Position numbers and translations under genes: made by a program. The notes beneath the pieces were generated by a model. That model did no database searches. It had not been told where the DNA came from and worked only from the letters and a program-made list of their open reading frames with translations. From Oscillospiraceae bacterium (GTDB lineage: Bacteria > Bacillota > Clostridia > Oscillospirales > Acutalibacteraceae): DNA of 40,378 nucleotides. Positions 1 through 7,888 of the stretch are shown piece by piece. Position 1 is the first letter of the stretch. Every line of letters begins with the position of its first letter. The stretch lies in contig SVPE01000017.1 in NCBI GenBank assembly GCA_015066015.1, positions 1-40,378 on the forward strand. The letters run 5' to 3'.

Positions 1-2
1 CT

Positions 3-104
<102 letters not shown>

Positions 105-129
105 TTTATCCCGAATGGGATTTTATCGG

Positions 130-159
130 ACTCCTCTGCTTATGCAGGGGAGTTTTTTT
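130..159 (+). terminator. Rho-independent terminator after rpsI
   Basis: Ten-base arms at 130-139 and 144-153 (ACTCCTCTGC and GCAGGGGAGT, one G-T pair) close a 4-base loop and run into a seven-T tract. It ends the rpsI transcript. Confidence 0.9.
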
Positions 160-169
160 GTTTATTTGT

Positions 170-222
170 TTGATGAATAATGAAGTCGCTTCACTGATGA
201 ATATTGAATAATGAATAATTGT
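170..222. repeat. AT-rich short direct repeats in intergenic region
   Basis: The motif TGATGAATA occurs at about 171 and 195. GAATAATGAA-like words recur up to 220, and TGAAG-TCG-CTTCA forms a small hairpin at about 181. Nothing here looks coding. The rest of the 105-343 gap holds the rpsI terminator and the promoter of the next gene. Confidence 0.4.
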
Positions 223-285
223 GGGCGGGACACACACCACCGATTGCAGATTAAGGGCTTTAGTTTTCGGGAGTGTGTTTTTTTG

Positions 286-314
286 TTGCTTGCAGAAATA
301 ATATGTGCTATAAT
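286..314 (+). promoter_or_regulatory. Sigma-A promoter for the first GNAT gene
   Basis: TTGCTT at 286-291, a 17-base spacer and TATAAT at 309-314 with an extended -10 TG at 306-307. The ATG lies 30 bases downstream behind GGAG at 332-335. Confidence 0.75.
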
Positions 315-343
315 CATACAAACAACACAAACGGAGAAGTAAA

Positions 344-850
344 ATGAGACTTGAAACAGAAAGACTTATAATAACTGAATTTGAGATTTCAATGTCGGAA
401 GGTGTACACAAAAACTCCCTTGATGAGGATACCCGAAGATTTGTACCCGATGAGGTCTTTGAGACTATTGAAGATGCAAGGAAAACCGTTGAATTTCTTA
501 TGAGTGTATACGAGTCGGGAGATGGCCCTCTTGTGTACCCCGTACTTTTAAAGGACGGGACAAATATAGGTTATGTCCAGCTTGTGCCGGTTGAAGAAGG
601 TTTTGAAGTAGGTTATCATATCGCAAAGGAATATACAAATAACGGCTATGCAACAGAGGCGTTGAAGGCTTTTATTGACTGTATATTGACGGAAAAACAC
701 CTTGACAGGGTTTACGGTATATGTGTTGCGGAAAATGTCGCCTCTGTGAGGGTTCTTGAAAAATGCGGATTCATCAGGCAGTTCGAGGGCGAAGGTAAAT
801 ATCAGGGAAAAGATAAAGCTATTGCAACATATGTTTATGCTATAAATTAA
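344..850 (+). CDS. GNAT family N-acetyltransferase (RimJ/RimL type)
   Basis: 168 residues, typical length for RimJ/RimL-like acetyl-CoA N-acetyltransferases. The N-terminus MRLETERLIITEF is the standard opening strand of this subfamily. The acetyl-CoA binding segment is around residues 90-110 (YHIAKEYTNNGYATEAL, a variant of the Q/RxxGxG/A loop), followed by ENVASVRVLEKCGF, the classic 'N.aS.rvleK.GF' motif. The closest known relatives acetylate protein N-termini or small amines, but the substrate cannot be read from the sequence. Start: ATG behind a GGAG with its own sigma-A promoter. It is followed after 11 bases by a CPBP protease and then another GNAT, so the three are probably one transcript. 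Confidence 0.88.
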   Translation: MRLETERLIITEFEISMSEGVHKNSLDEDTRRFVPDEVFETIEDARKTVEFLMSVYESGDGPLVYPVLLKDGTNIGYVQLVPVEEGFEVGYHIAKEYTNNGYATEALKAFIDCILTEKHLDRVYGICVAENVASVRVLEKCGFIRQFEGEGKYQGKDKAIATYVYAIN

Positions 851-861
851 GGAGCAACGAA

Positions 862-1596
862 ATGAAAAGATTTTACGATAGAACAGAGCTTGGCTTCGCT
901 CTTTTGTGGATAGGTGCTTACTGTCTGCTGATGAGCCTCGGAGACAGCCTTTCGCAGAGTCTCGGCGTGGAAAAATCCGTTACCCTGCCTGTGGCATTGG
1001 TGCTTTCCGGGTTGCTGTTTGTTTTTATAAGAAAGAACGGATTAAGTGAAAGGTATGGCTTATGCAAAGCAACGGTGCCGGCTTCAGGGGTAATGCTTTA
1101 CGTGCCGCTGTTATTGCTGCTGACGGTGAACCTTTGGCACGGATTTGTGATGAATCTTACGGTAGCTGAAGCTGTACTGTACATACTGACAATGCTTCTT
1201 GTCGGCTTTCTCGAAGAGGTTATTTTCCGCGGGCTTCTCTTCGGTGCGATGAAAAAGGACAGCCTGAAAGCAGCCGTTATTGTGTCGAGCCTTACCTTTG
1301 GTATGGGGCATATTATAAACCTCTTTAACGGCTCGGGTGCTGAGCTTTTGCCGAATATTCTTCAGGTGATTTACGCTGCGGCAACGGGCTTTATGCTCGT
1401 GATGCTTTACCTCAGGACGAAAAGTCTGATTGTTCCGATTGTTTTTCACGGTGTTTTCAATGCCCTGAGTGTATTTGCTGACGAAGGTGCTCTGACGGAA
1501 AAGGACAGGATTCTTTCCTGCGTGTTTATTGTCAGTATAAGCTTGCTTTATGCGATATACCTGTTTTTTTCTGAAAGGAAGGGGAGAAGGAAGTGA
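862..1596 (+). CDS. CPBP family intramembrane metalloprotease (CAAX protease-like)
   Basis: 244 residues, mostly hydrophobic, with about seven to eight predicted membrane segments. The three conserved CPBP/ABI motifs are all present: EEVIFRG (E118, E119, R123), FGMGH with H150, and HGVFN with H196. In Rce1-type proteases these residues activate a water molecule and form the catalytic site, so an active enzyme is expected. Bacterial homologues act on prenylated or membrane peptides and some give bacteriocin self-immunity; no bacteriocin gene is seen nearby. AAGGAG precedes the ATG. The stop overlaps the GTG start of the next GNAT by four bases (GTGA), which suggests translational coupling. Confidence 0.88.
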   Translation: MKRFYDRTELGFALLWIGAYCLLMSLGDSLSQSLGVEKSVTLPVALVLSGLLFVFIRKNGLSERYGLCKATVPASGVMLYVPLLLLLTVNLWHGFVMNLTVAEAVLYILTMLLVGFLEEVIFRGLLFGAMKKDSLKAAVIVSSLTFGMGHIINLFNGSGAELLPNILQVIYAAATGFMLVMLYLRTKSLIVPIVFHGVFNALSVFADEGALTEKDRILSCVFIVSISLLYAIYLFFSERKGRRK

Positions 1597-2093
1597 CAAT
1601 ACGTCCTGCAGATGAAAACGATGTTAAGAATATAGCCTCAACATATGTTCACAATCACCGTACAACCTATAAAGACCTTCTTCCGGCAGAGTATTTTGAA
1701 ACGCTTACAGAAGAATATGCTGTAAAAAAATGGTCGGATTATATTGCCGATGCAAGTAACCGTGTGTGGATTGCGGAGGATGAAGACGGATTTCTCGGCT
1801 TTGCCGCTTCTATGCCTGACGAGGAGCTTGACGGTGTGTGGTATCTTGATTCGCTTCACGTATGTGAGAAGGCAAGAGGCAAGGGTGTGGGAACGGCGCT
1901 TATAAAGACCGTCGGCAGATATGCTTCAGATAACGGCTACGGCAAAATGAGCATCTGTGTTGTAAAGGGCAACTACAATGCAGGCTCTCTCTACCGTAAG
2001 CTCGGCGCAAGGCATTATAAGGACTTTACGGGAAAAATGTCCCGTTCGGAGAAACTGCTTTGGGAAAGCACGGAGAGCTTTGGTTCAAGGTGA
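1593..2093 (+). CDS. GNAT family N-acetyltransferase
   Basis: 166 residues opening with TIRPADENDVKNIASTYVHN, the usual beta-1/alpha-1 of GNAT enzymes. The acetyl-CoA loop VCEKARGKGVGTALI (about residues 91-105) matches R/QxxGxG/A, and VVKGNYNAGSLYRKLGA is the later N..a..lY.k.GF motif. The N-terminal part (HNHRTTYKDLLPAEYFETLT) resembles YitI/phosphinothricin-type acetyltransferases that often carry a W(r/k)..y..l...yl pattern. Substrate unknown. The GTG start overlaps the upstream CPBP stop by four bases and uses GGAAGGGGAGAAGG within that gene as ribosome site. Five bases after its stop lies the -35 of the next promoter, so this is probably the last gene of the operon. Confidence 0.87.
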   Translation: MTIRPADENDVKNIASTYVHNHRTTYKDLLPAEYFETLTEEYAVKKWSDYIADASNRVWIAEDEDGFLGFAASMPDEELDGVWYLDSLHVCEKARGKGVGTALIKTVGRYASDNGYGKMSICVVKGNYNAGSLYRKLGARHYKDFTGKMSRSEKLLWESTESFGSR

Positions 2094-2097
2094 TGAT

Positions 2098-2126
2098 TTG
2101 CTTTTTGTGATAATATGTGTTATAAT
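2098..2126 (+). promoter_or_regulatory. Sigma-A promoter for the acyltransferase
   Basis: TTGCTT at 2098-2103, 17-base spacer, TATAAT at 2121-2126. Both hexamer choices and much of the spacer (ATAATATGTG) match the promoter at 286-314. Its position shows that a start at 2115 would lie inside the promoter and supports the GTG at 2163. Confidence 0.75.
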
Positions 2127-2162
2127 GTCAAATATCGCAAAATCGGACTCAGAGGTGATAAA

Positions 2163-3452
2163 GTGGCTGATAAAAAAAGGATAGTATGGATTGACCAGCT
2201 CAGAGGTCTTGCTTTTTATTTCGTTGTGCTGGGTCATATGGCTGTTTCAGGTGATTTTGAAGCCTGGATATACTCCTTCCATATGCCCTTGTTTTTTATA
2301 ATTTCAGGCTTTAATCTTAATTTTGACAGAATGAAGGAAACCGGCTTCAAGGATTATATATCCCATATTGTAGTGAGAATGCTTGTACCCTATCTGTGGC
2401 TTCAGTTTATCGCTCTGGGACTGAAATACGCTATTTCCGGCGGACTTATCAGGGTGCCGAAATATCTGCTTGGTATAATTACGGGAAACAGCTTCGTTGT
2501 TTCGGCTCCGTCGAATCCGCTTTATTTCGTTCTGCTTTTATTCAGTGCACAGCTTCTTATTTTTCTTTTGGTCAAGCTTACCGGCGGCAACAAGGGTATG
2601 GTGTTTGCCGTTATACTTGCGCTGACGGCAATTCCCGTATTGACTGACAGTAAGCCTGCCGTATGGCATATAAACGTTGTGCCCACGGCTATGCTCTTTA
2701 TGCTTATCGGACGCTTTTTCATGGATTGCTATATCTCAGGGGGGAAGCTTCTCAGGAGAATAAAGTTGCCCTTATACATCATCATCTGCGTATTGCTGCT
2801 TGTTGCGGGCGGCGCGCTCGGCGTCAGTAACGGAAGAGCATCAATTCACGCAAACGGTTTCGGTGAGGAATATATAATCTTTGTTATAAGTGCCACGCTC
2901 ACAAGTATGGGCTTTGCTCTTCTTGTAATGCTTCTGCCGTCTACAAAGCTTTTCAATTTCATAGGAATGAATACAATTTTTCTGCTCGGTATCCACGAGC
3001 CGCTTCTGATTTTCACTCAGAAGCTTTTCCCGGTAGCCTGGGAAAAATGGTGGTTTGTTGCAATTGCATCAGTTGTATGCTATCTGTTGCCCGTGCCTGT
3101 TGCCTGGATACTCAATAAGGCGGCACCTTATATCTGTGCAATGGCTCCTAAGGAAAGCAACCTGCTTATAAAGATATCTAAATTCGTTGCCCTTGCTCTT
3201 GTGCTTCTTGCTCCGTATATCAGCTTCACAAGGACTGCCTTCGGCGGCGCGCTCAGCTCGGGCGGAGGTATGACGGCACTTGCGATAGCGATTTTTGCTC
3301 TTGTTGTTGTGGGCCTTGAAAGGCTGTTCACGTTGCTTCTGCCATTTTTCTTCCTTGAAAACAAGAAGGAGAAGAAGATCGAACAGCACAAAAAAGCTTC
3401 CGTTTATGAGGACGATGACATTATGATTATTATGCCCGTTGAGGAAGTGTAA
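2163..3452 (+). CDS. Acyltransferase family 3 membrane protein (OafA/YrhL-like)
   Basis: 429 residues from the GTG at 2163, chosen because AGAGGTG sits just upstream and a TATAAT lies inside the longer frame starting at 2115. The N-terminus IVWIDQLRGLAFYFVVLGHM carries the invariant R and H of acyltransferase 3, and the next segment has SFHMPLFFIISGF, the second family motif. About ten membrane helices follow. Family members transfer acetyl or succinyl groups onto surface sugars such as O-antigen, peptidoglycan or capsule components. The C-terminus adds an extra hydrophobic block and a charged tail (KKEKKIEQHKKASVYEDDD) longer than in minimal family members. Monocistronic: the facing gene is ackA on the minus strand. 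Confidence 0.85.
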   Translation: MADKKRIVWIDQLRGLAFYFVVLGHMAVSGDFEAWIYSFHMPLFFIISGFNLNFDRMKETGFKDYISHIVVRMLVPYLWLQFIALGLKYAISGGLIRVPKYLLGIITGNSFVVSAPSNPLYFVLLLFSAQLLIFLLVKLTGGNKGMVFAVILALTAIPVLTDSKPAVWHINVVPTAMLFMLIGRFFMDCYISGGKLLRRIKLPLYIIICVLLLVAGGALGVSNGRASIHANGFGEEYIIFVISATLTSMGFALLVMLLPSTKLFNFIGMNTIFLLGIHEPLLIFTQKLFPVAWEKWWFVAIASVVCYLLPVPVAWILNKAAPYICAMAPKESNLLIKISKFVALALVLLAPYISFTRTAFGGALSSGGGMTALAIAIFALVVVGLERLFTLLLPFFFLENKKEKKIEQHKKASVYEDDDIMIIMPVEEV

Positions 3453-3501
3453 TAAATGCAGAATTGCGCCTGACGCTTCGGACGAAGGAAACCGAAAAGT
3501 T

Positions 3502-3538
3502 AAAAAAATATCCACCTGAACAAAAACAGGTGGATATT
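3502..3538 (-). terminator. Terminator of ackA
   Basis: Twelve-base perfect arms at 3507-3518 and 3527-3538 (AATATCCACCTG and its complement) around an 8-base loop. The A run at 3502-3508 reads as a T tract on the minus strand, so the signal is oriented for ackA. It may also stop the plus-strand acyltransferase transcript. A second small inverted repeat, GTCAGTA/TACTGAC, lies at about 3568-3586. Confidence 0.85.
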
Positions 3539-3597
3539 ATCATATCAGGGGATATTAATTTGTCCGGGTCAGTAAATTTGTACTGACTACTGATCCC

Positions 3598-4863
3598 TTA
3601 TTTTGTCAGCGCGTAGGTGTCCTGAGCAATGAGAAGCTCTTCGTCGGTGGGGATAACAAGAAGCTTGAGAGCACTGTCCTCAGTTGAGATTTCGATTTCC
3701 TGACCTCTTACTGAGTTGGGAGTTTCATCAATTGCTGTGCCCATAAAGCCGAGCTTTTCAGCAACTGCAGTTCTGTAGTGGGGGTTGTTTTCGCCAATAC
3801 CGCCGGTGAAAACAACTGCATCTACACCGCCCATTGCAGCAGCAAAGCCGCCGATGTATTTTACAAGCTGATGGCAAAGCATTGCTTCAACAAGCTGAGC
3901 TCTCTTGCAGCCATTCTTTGAACGACCTTCGATCGTTCTGTTGTCGCTTGTGGCAGTGCCGGGAATTTCGTTCCAGTTTTCATCATATTCAGCAGTAAGA
4001 CCGAGCATACCGGATTTCTTGTTGAGAATGGTGTCAACTTCCTTGGCAGTGAGGTTTTCTCTCTCACAAAGAACAGCGATGATTGCGGGGTCAATTGAGC
4101 CTGAACGTGTACCCATCATTATACCTTCAAGGGGAGTAAGACCCATTGTTGTGTCGAAGCATTTGCCGCCTTTGATTGCGGAAATTGATGAACCGTTGCC
4201 AAGATGGCAGGTAACTACCTTGAGCTCGTCAGCGTTGTACTTGCCGGGATACTTTTTCATAAGGAAGTCAGTTGTTCTTGCACTTACGTATCTGTGGCTG
4301 GTGCCGTGGAAGCCGTAGCGGCGGATGCCGTGCTGCTTATAATACTTGTAGGGAAGTGCATACATATATGCAAAATCGGGGATTGTCTGATGGAAGGCAG
4401 TATCAAAAACGGCAACCTGAGGAATACCCTTCATAATTTCTTCGCATACTTCAATGCCCATGAGATTTGCGGGGTTGTGGAGAGGTCCGAGGGGGATGCA
4501 CTTTCTGATAGCGGCCTTTACATCTTCGGTAACAACAACGGAGCCGCTGAACTCCTCACCGCCGTGAAGAACTCTGTGACCTACTGCGGAAATGTCGTTC
4601 ATAGATTCGAGAACGCCTGTTTCCTTGTCAGTGAGTGTTTCGAGAAGTATTGTGATAGCATCGTGATGGTCTTTAGCGACAACTGATTTTTTGTCAAGAA
4701 GCTTTACTTCCTCGCCGTTTCTGTCAATCTTGTGCGTGAATGTGCAGTCTGTACCGATCTGCTCAAAAATACCCTTTGCAAGCACCTTTGCTTCAGGCAT
4801 TTCGAAAACCTGATACTTGAGTGATGAGCTGCCTGCGTTGATGATCAATTCTTTGAAACTCAT
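3598..4863 (-). CDS. ackA: Acetate kinase
   Basis: 421 residues; usual family length is about 400. It catalyses acetyl phosphate + ADP to acetate + ATP, the ATP-yielding last step of acetate fermentation. Diagnostic segments: INAGSSSLKYQVFE at the N-terminus (ASKHA phosphate-1 signature), VGHRVLHGGEEFSG, FDTAFHQTIP, YGFHGTSHRYVS, HLGNGSSISAI and TGGIGENN near the C-terminus. All active-site signatures are intact. Start ATG at 4863 has GAGGTG about nine bases upstream. The usual partner pta is not adjacent; the gene appears monocistronic between its own promoter and terminator. Cytoplasmic. Confidence 0.97.
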   Translation of the reverse strand: MSFKELIINAGSSSLKYQVFEMPEAKVLAKGIFEQIGTDCTFTHKIDRNGEEVKLLDKKSVVAKDHHDAITILLETLTDKETGVLESMNDISAVGHRVLHGGEEFSGSVVVTEDVKAAIRKCIPLGPLHNPANLMGIEVCEEIMKGIPQVAVFDTAFHQTIPDFAYMYALPYKYYKQHGIRRYGFHGTSHRYVSARTTDFLMKKYPGKYNADELKVVTCHLGNGSSISAIKGGKCFDTTMGLTPLEGIMMGTRSGSIDPAIIAVLCERENLTAKEVDTILNKKSGMLGLTAEYDENWNEIPGTATSDNRTIEGRSKNGCKRAQLVEAMLCHQLVKYIGGFAAAMGGVDAVVFTGGIGENNPHYRTAVAEKLGFMGTAIDETPNSVRGQEIEISTEDSALKLLVIPTDEELLIAQDTYALTK

Positions 4864-4927
4864 TTTAATACACCTCTTATTTTAATTTTTATCCGTAATC
4901 CGATACGGGAAATATCATAACTTTAGT

Positions 4928-4956
4928 ATTATAACACATTGTTTTTCTTTTTTCTA
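4928..4956 (-). promoter_or_regulatory. Candidate ackA promoter
   Basis: On the minus strand TATAAT at 4933-4928 with a 17-base spacer to a weak -35 TAGAAA at 4956-4951. The 5' leader then contains a small hairpin (CCGTA/TACGG, about 4902-4917) before the ribosome site. Confidence 0.55.
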
Positions 4957-4980
4957 CCCGTAGAGAAAAAATAATTGAGG

Positions 4981-5009
4981 TTGACAAAGATTTTTTCTCC
5001 TGATAGAAT
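4981..5009 (+). promoter_or_regulatory. Sigma-A promoter of the DUF2500 cluster
   Basis: Consensus TTGACA at 4981-4986, 17-base spacer, TAGAAT at 5004-5009. A TTG-initiated frame from 5009 would begin on the -10, so the ATG at 5033 behind AAGGAGG is preferred. Confidence 0.85.
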
Positions 5010-5032
5010 TGTCCCGTAAGGAGGAGCGGAAA

Positions 5033-5398
5033 ATGTTCAGCTTAGGTTTTGATATGTTCAATATAATGTTCACTATAACATTTATAATAGTTATAGGCGT
5101 TTTTGCCGTAACCTTTATAAGGGGGATGATGCAGTGGAATAAGAATAATCACTCGCCGCGGCTTACCGTTGATGCGAGGGTTGTCGCTAAGCGTACAAAT
5201 GTGTCGCACCATCATCACGGCGGCGTCCACGGCGGACATTCAGGCTCGTCTACAACCTATTATGTCACCTTTGAGTTTGAAAGCGGAGACAGACTTGAGC
5301 TGAAGCTGCAAGGTTATGATTACGGTATGATTGTTGAAGGTGATAACGGTAAACTGACTTTTCAGGGGACAAGATTTCTGGGGTTTGAAAGGGGCTGA
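5033..5398 (+). CDS. DUF2500 domain protein, paralogue 1
   Basis: 121 residues. One N-terminal membrane helix (about residues 8-30, NIMFTITFIIVIGVFAVTFI), a short basic stretch, then a beta-rich cytoplasmic or extracytoplasmic domain ending in GKLTFQGTRFLGFE. The central linker HHHHGGVHGGHSGSSTTYYV is His/Gly-rich and could bind metal, although such linkers are also common simple-sequence loops in this family. DUF2500 has no known function. AAGGAGG at 5018-5024 fixes the ATG at 5033. It is the first of four related genes sharing the final G.L....F..F(E/D) motif, each starting within a few bases of the previous stop. Confidence 0.8.
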   Translation: MFSLGFDMFNIMFTITFIIVIGVFAVTFIRGMMQWNKNNHSPRLTVDARVVAKRTNVSHHHHGGVHGGHSGSSTTYYVTFEFESGDRLELKLQGYDYGMIVEGDNGKLTFQGTRFLGFERG

Positions 5399-5402
5399 CA
5401 AG

Positions 5403-5756
5403 GTGGATAATTTTTTATCTGTAATAATGCCGTCGATTCTTTTTGCGGGGACGATAGCTTTCGTTCTGATAAAGGCAGTCAGGAAGAATAAACAAAGAGA
5501 GAAAAACGCGCTTCGTCCCGTTCTTACAGTAAGAGCGAGGGTTAAAAGCCGAAGGCTTATTATCCGTCCGAACAATATCACAGCTCTCGGAGTTGCTACG
5601 GATACTCTTGAGGGGAAGGTGGTTTTTGAATCTGAGGATGGCGAAGAACTCGAATTCAGACTCATCGGTAAAACCTACAGAGATATTTTTGACGGTGATG
5701 AGGGTATGCTTACTTACCAGGGCTCTGATTTTATTTCATTTGAAAGGAATGAGTGA
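5403..5756 (+). CDS. DUF2500-like membrane protein, paralogue 2
   Basis: 117 residues from a GTG with AAAGGGG eight bases upstream; a TTG at 5385 in the same frame has no ribosome site. N-terminal helix at about residues 4-22 (LSVIMPSILFAGTIAFVLI), a strongly basic patch (KAVRKNKQREKNALR), then the beta domain LTVRARVKSRRL ... LEGKVVFESEDGEELEFRL ... EGMLTYQGSDFISFE. The last motif matches paralogue 1 almost position by position. Function unknown. Co-transcribed with its neighbours, four bases between genes. Confidence 0.75.
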   Translation: MDNFLSVIMPSILFAGTIAFVLIKAVRKNKQREKNALRPVLTVRARVKSRRLIIRPNNITALGVATDTLEGKVVFESEDGEELEFRLIGKTYRDIFDGDEGMLTYQGSDFISFERNE

Positions 5757-5758
5757 TA

Positions 5759-6115
5759 GTGGATATTTATGATTTGCTGATGTATGCGGTATACGTGATC
5801 GTAGGAGTCGGCGTGATTTTTTATGCAGTAAGAAAGGTTTTTCAGTGGAGTGACAATAACCATGCAGCGGTAACAGAGCATACAGTTGAGGTTGTAGATA
5901 AGCAGACAGAAACAAAGAGCGGAGCATACCGCCCCTACAGAACAGGCTACAAAGGAGAAATAGTATATTATCTCACCCTTAAGACAGAGGACGGAAAAAA
6001 GAACCGTTATATGGTCTCGATTGTGGATTTTGATAAGGCAACGGTTGGAGCAAAGGGTGTGCTCAGATTAAAGGGTACAAGATTTTTCAGCTTTGAAAAG
6101 AAGGATACTGTATGA
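5759..6115 (+). CDS. DUF2500-like membrane protein, paralogue 3
   Basis: 118 residues. Two GTG codons (5753, 5759) compete; 5759 is preferred because AAAGGA at 5743-5748 is ten bases away and the encoded start (Met-Asp) matches paralogue 2. One helix at about residues 5-25 (LLMYAVYVIVGVGVIFYAV), then FQWSDNNHAA (compare MQWNKNNHSP in paralogue 1), and the beta domain ending GVLRLKGTRFFSFE. Function unknown. Its TGA overlaps an ATG at 6112 that opens the remnant N-terminus of the fourth copy. Confidence 0.75.
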   Translation: MDIYDLLMYAVYVIVGVGVIFYAVRKVFQWSDNNHAAVTEHTVEVVDKQTETKSGAYRPYRTGYKGEIVYYLTLKTEDGKKNRYMVSIVDFDKATVGAKGVLRLKGTRFFSFEKKDTV

Positions 6116-6195
6116 ACGAGGCCGTGATTTTGCTGCCTGGTATTCCTCTTGCTGCGATTTTGCTTACGAGTGTGTGATTATTGCAATTTTCATAA
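6112..6195 (+). pseudogene. Frame-broken N-terminal membrane segment of DUF2500 paralogue 4
   Basis: ATG at 6112 overlaps the previous stop (ATGA) as expected for a coupled gene and encodes MNEAVILLPGIPLAAILLTSV before a TGA at 6175. From about 6174 another frame continues the hydrophobic helix (VIIAIFISDKKSAEIG). After the seven-A run at 6199-6205 the original frame resumes as the soluble domain. Two compensating one-base shifts, or sequencing errors, would restore one complete paralogue. Confidence 0.55.
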
Positions 6196-6483
6196 GTGAC
6201 AAAAAAAGTGCCGAAATCGGGAAGCATTCACGCTGAAGTTGTCTCCAAGCGCATCGGAAGGTCATATGATAAAAGAGTTGCTCAGGCGGGATTTTCCGGA
6301 GTTTGCAATTTCGAGTACTACGTAAAATTCCGTCTTGACGGTGATAAGGTGCTCGAGCTTCAATGTCCCTGCAAGGTCTATAACCGCATCAGTGAAGGTG
6401 ACAGGGGTATGCTCACTTATAACCGTCATTATTTTATTTCTTTTGATGAAAGCGGCAGAAATTTTGTGTACGGTGAACAATAA
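6196..6483 (+). CDS. DUF2500-like soluble domain, paralogue 4 (probably frameshifted)
   Basis: 95 codons from a GTG that has no recognisable ribosome site. The sequence IHAEVVSKRIG aligns with VDARVVAKRT of paralogue 1, and GMLTYNRHYFISFD is the family's terminal motif. It lacks the N-terminal helix present in the other three, because in-frame TGA (6175) and TAA (6193) separate it from the upstream ATG at 6112. Either the gene is decaying, or the annotated start is wrong and the protein is made from a corrected frame. Base composition is like its neighbours. Confidence 0.5.
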   Translation: MTKKVPKSGSIHAEVVSKRIGRSYDKRVAQAGFSGVCNFEYYVKFRLDGDKVLELQCPCKVYNRISEGDRGMLTYNRHYFISFDESGRNFVYGEQ

Positions 6484-6662
6484 AAAACACTTTTGTTGTG
6501 TAAAGTGCCACCTGTTATGAAAATACTACCAAATTTTATCGCTTTACTTTGTTGAAATTACATATTGAATTAAGCAGTATAAAGTGGTAGAATATCACTC
6601 GTTGATTAAGAGAACTTACGGCAAATTTGGATTTGCTTTTAAAATGAGAAAATATATGAAAG

Positions 6663-6689
6663 AAAGGGACACCCGCGGGGTGTCCCTTT
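6663..6689. terminator. Bidirectional terminator between convergent genes
   Basis: Perfect 12-base arms (6663-6674 and 6678-6689, AAAGGGACACCC and complement) with a GCG loop and T/A runs on both sides. It separates the DUF2500 cluster from the minus-strand reductase. The 6484-6660 stretch before it is AT-rich with no gene seen. Confidence 0.88.
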
Positions 6690-6738
6690 TGCTTTACCTT
6701 TTGGTTATGAAGCTGTTTACAGATTACTTATATCTCTG

Positions 6739-7842
6739 TTAATCAAATCTGTCCTTTACCATTCTGAGTTTCTTTGTTATTTCAATTTTCTGAGGGCAGG
6801 CACTTTCGCATTTCTTACAGTCGAGGCACTCGGAGAAGTGCGCCGTTTCATCAAGGGCAGTGTATTCCTTCTTTGTCTTTCTGTCTCCTTTGATGTTTCT
6901 GTTGTAAAGAGCGAACGCATCCGCTATGGGAAGCTTCTTCGGGCAAGCCTCTGTACAGTAGTTGCAGGCAGTACAGGGTATGAGTCTTGCGTCAGAAAGC
7001 ATTTCTGCAATTCTGAAAAGAACTTCCTTTTCTTTTTCACTGACAGGCACGAAGCTGTCGCCCATATAACTGATGTTGTCCTGAAGCTGTGTCATATCCG
7101 ACATACCGCTGAGCACATTTATAACGCCGTCGAGAGAAGCGGCAAAGCGGATTGCAAAGGAAGCCGGAGAGGCGTTTGCATCAAGCTCTCTGAGAAGCTT
7201 TTCAGCGTCATCGGGTAATTTCGCAAGCTGACCGCCCTTTACGGGCTCCATTACTATAATGTCCTTGTTGTGCTTGCGTGCAACCTCGTAGCAGAGCTTT
7301 GACTGCACTTTTGCATCGAGCCAGTCGAGATAATTTATCTGGAGTTGAACAAATTCCATTTCAGGATGTGCAGTGAGGATTTCATCAAGGACATCTGCGG
7401 TGTCGTGGAAGGAGAAGCCGAGACGTTTGATTTTTCCTTCTGCCTTTTTCTTCTGAAGATAGTCGAATACGCCGAGCTTTTCGGCTCGTCTGAAATTTTT
7501 TGAGTTGAGACAATGCAGCAGATAGTAATCGAAGTATTCTGTCTGACAACGCTTCATCTGATGACGGAAGATTCTGCTTGTATCACTTTTTGTAATAAGC
7601 ATGCCTACGGGCATTTTACTTGCAAGAAGGAAAGAACTTCTGTCGTAAACCGAACAGATAAGCTCTCCTGCGGCAGCTTCGCTTTTTCCGCCGTGATACA
7701 TATAAGCTGTATCAAAATAGTTGTAGCCTGCATCAAGGTATGCCTTGATCATTTCAGCTGATTGCACCTTGTCAATTTTTTCGCTGCGTACGGTTTTCTT
7801 CGTAAGCGGAAGCCGCATCAGACCGAAACCGAGATTTTTCAT
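6739..7842 (-). CDS. Aldo/keto reductase with C-terminal two-[4Fe-4S] ferredoxin domain
   Basis: 367 residues from the ATG at 7842, chosen because AGGGAG precedes it and the longer frame to 7977 runs through the promoter. The N-terminal AKR barrel starts KNLGFGLMRLP and carries the tetrad: D44 and Y49 (FDTAYMY), K76 (ASKMP) and H110 (YYLLH). The C-terminus has two CxxCxxCxxxCP clusters (CTACNYCTEACP and CLDCKKCESACP), predicted to bind two [4Fe-4S] clusters. Such 'YcsN/ferredoxin' AKRs are common in anaerobes; the electron donor is likely ferredoxin rather than only NADPH, but substrates are unknown. Single gene with its own promoter. Cytoplasmic. Confidence 0.9.
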   Translation of the reverse strand: MKNLGFGLMRLPLTKKTVRSEKIDKVQSAEMIKAYLDAGYNYFDTAYMYHGGKSEAAAGELICSVYDRSSFLLASKMPVGMLITKSDTSRIFRHQMKRCQTEYFDYYLLHCLNSKNFRRAEKLGVFDYLQKKKAEGKIKRLGFSFHDTADVLDEILTAHPEMEFVQLQINYLDWLDAKVQSKLCYEVARKHNKDIIVMEPVKGGQLAKLPDDAEKLLRELDANASPASFAIRFAASLDGVINVLSGMSDMTQLQDNISYMGDSFVPVSEKEKEVLFRIAEMLSDARLIPCTACNYCTEACPKKLPIADAFALYNRNIKGDRKTKKEYTALDETAHFSECLDCKKCESACPQKIEITKKLRMVKDRFD

Positions 7843-7888
7843 AAAGTACACTCCCTTGTACGAGTTTTTGTTAGTTCTTATACGAAAT

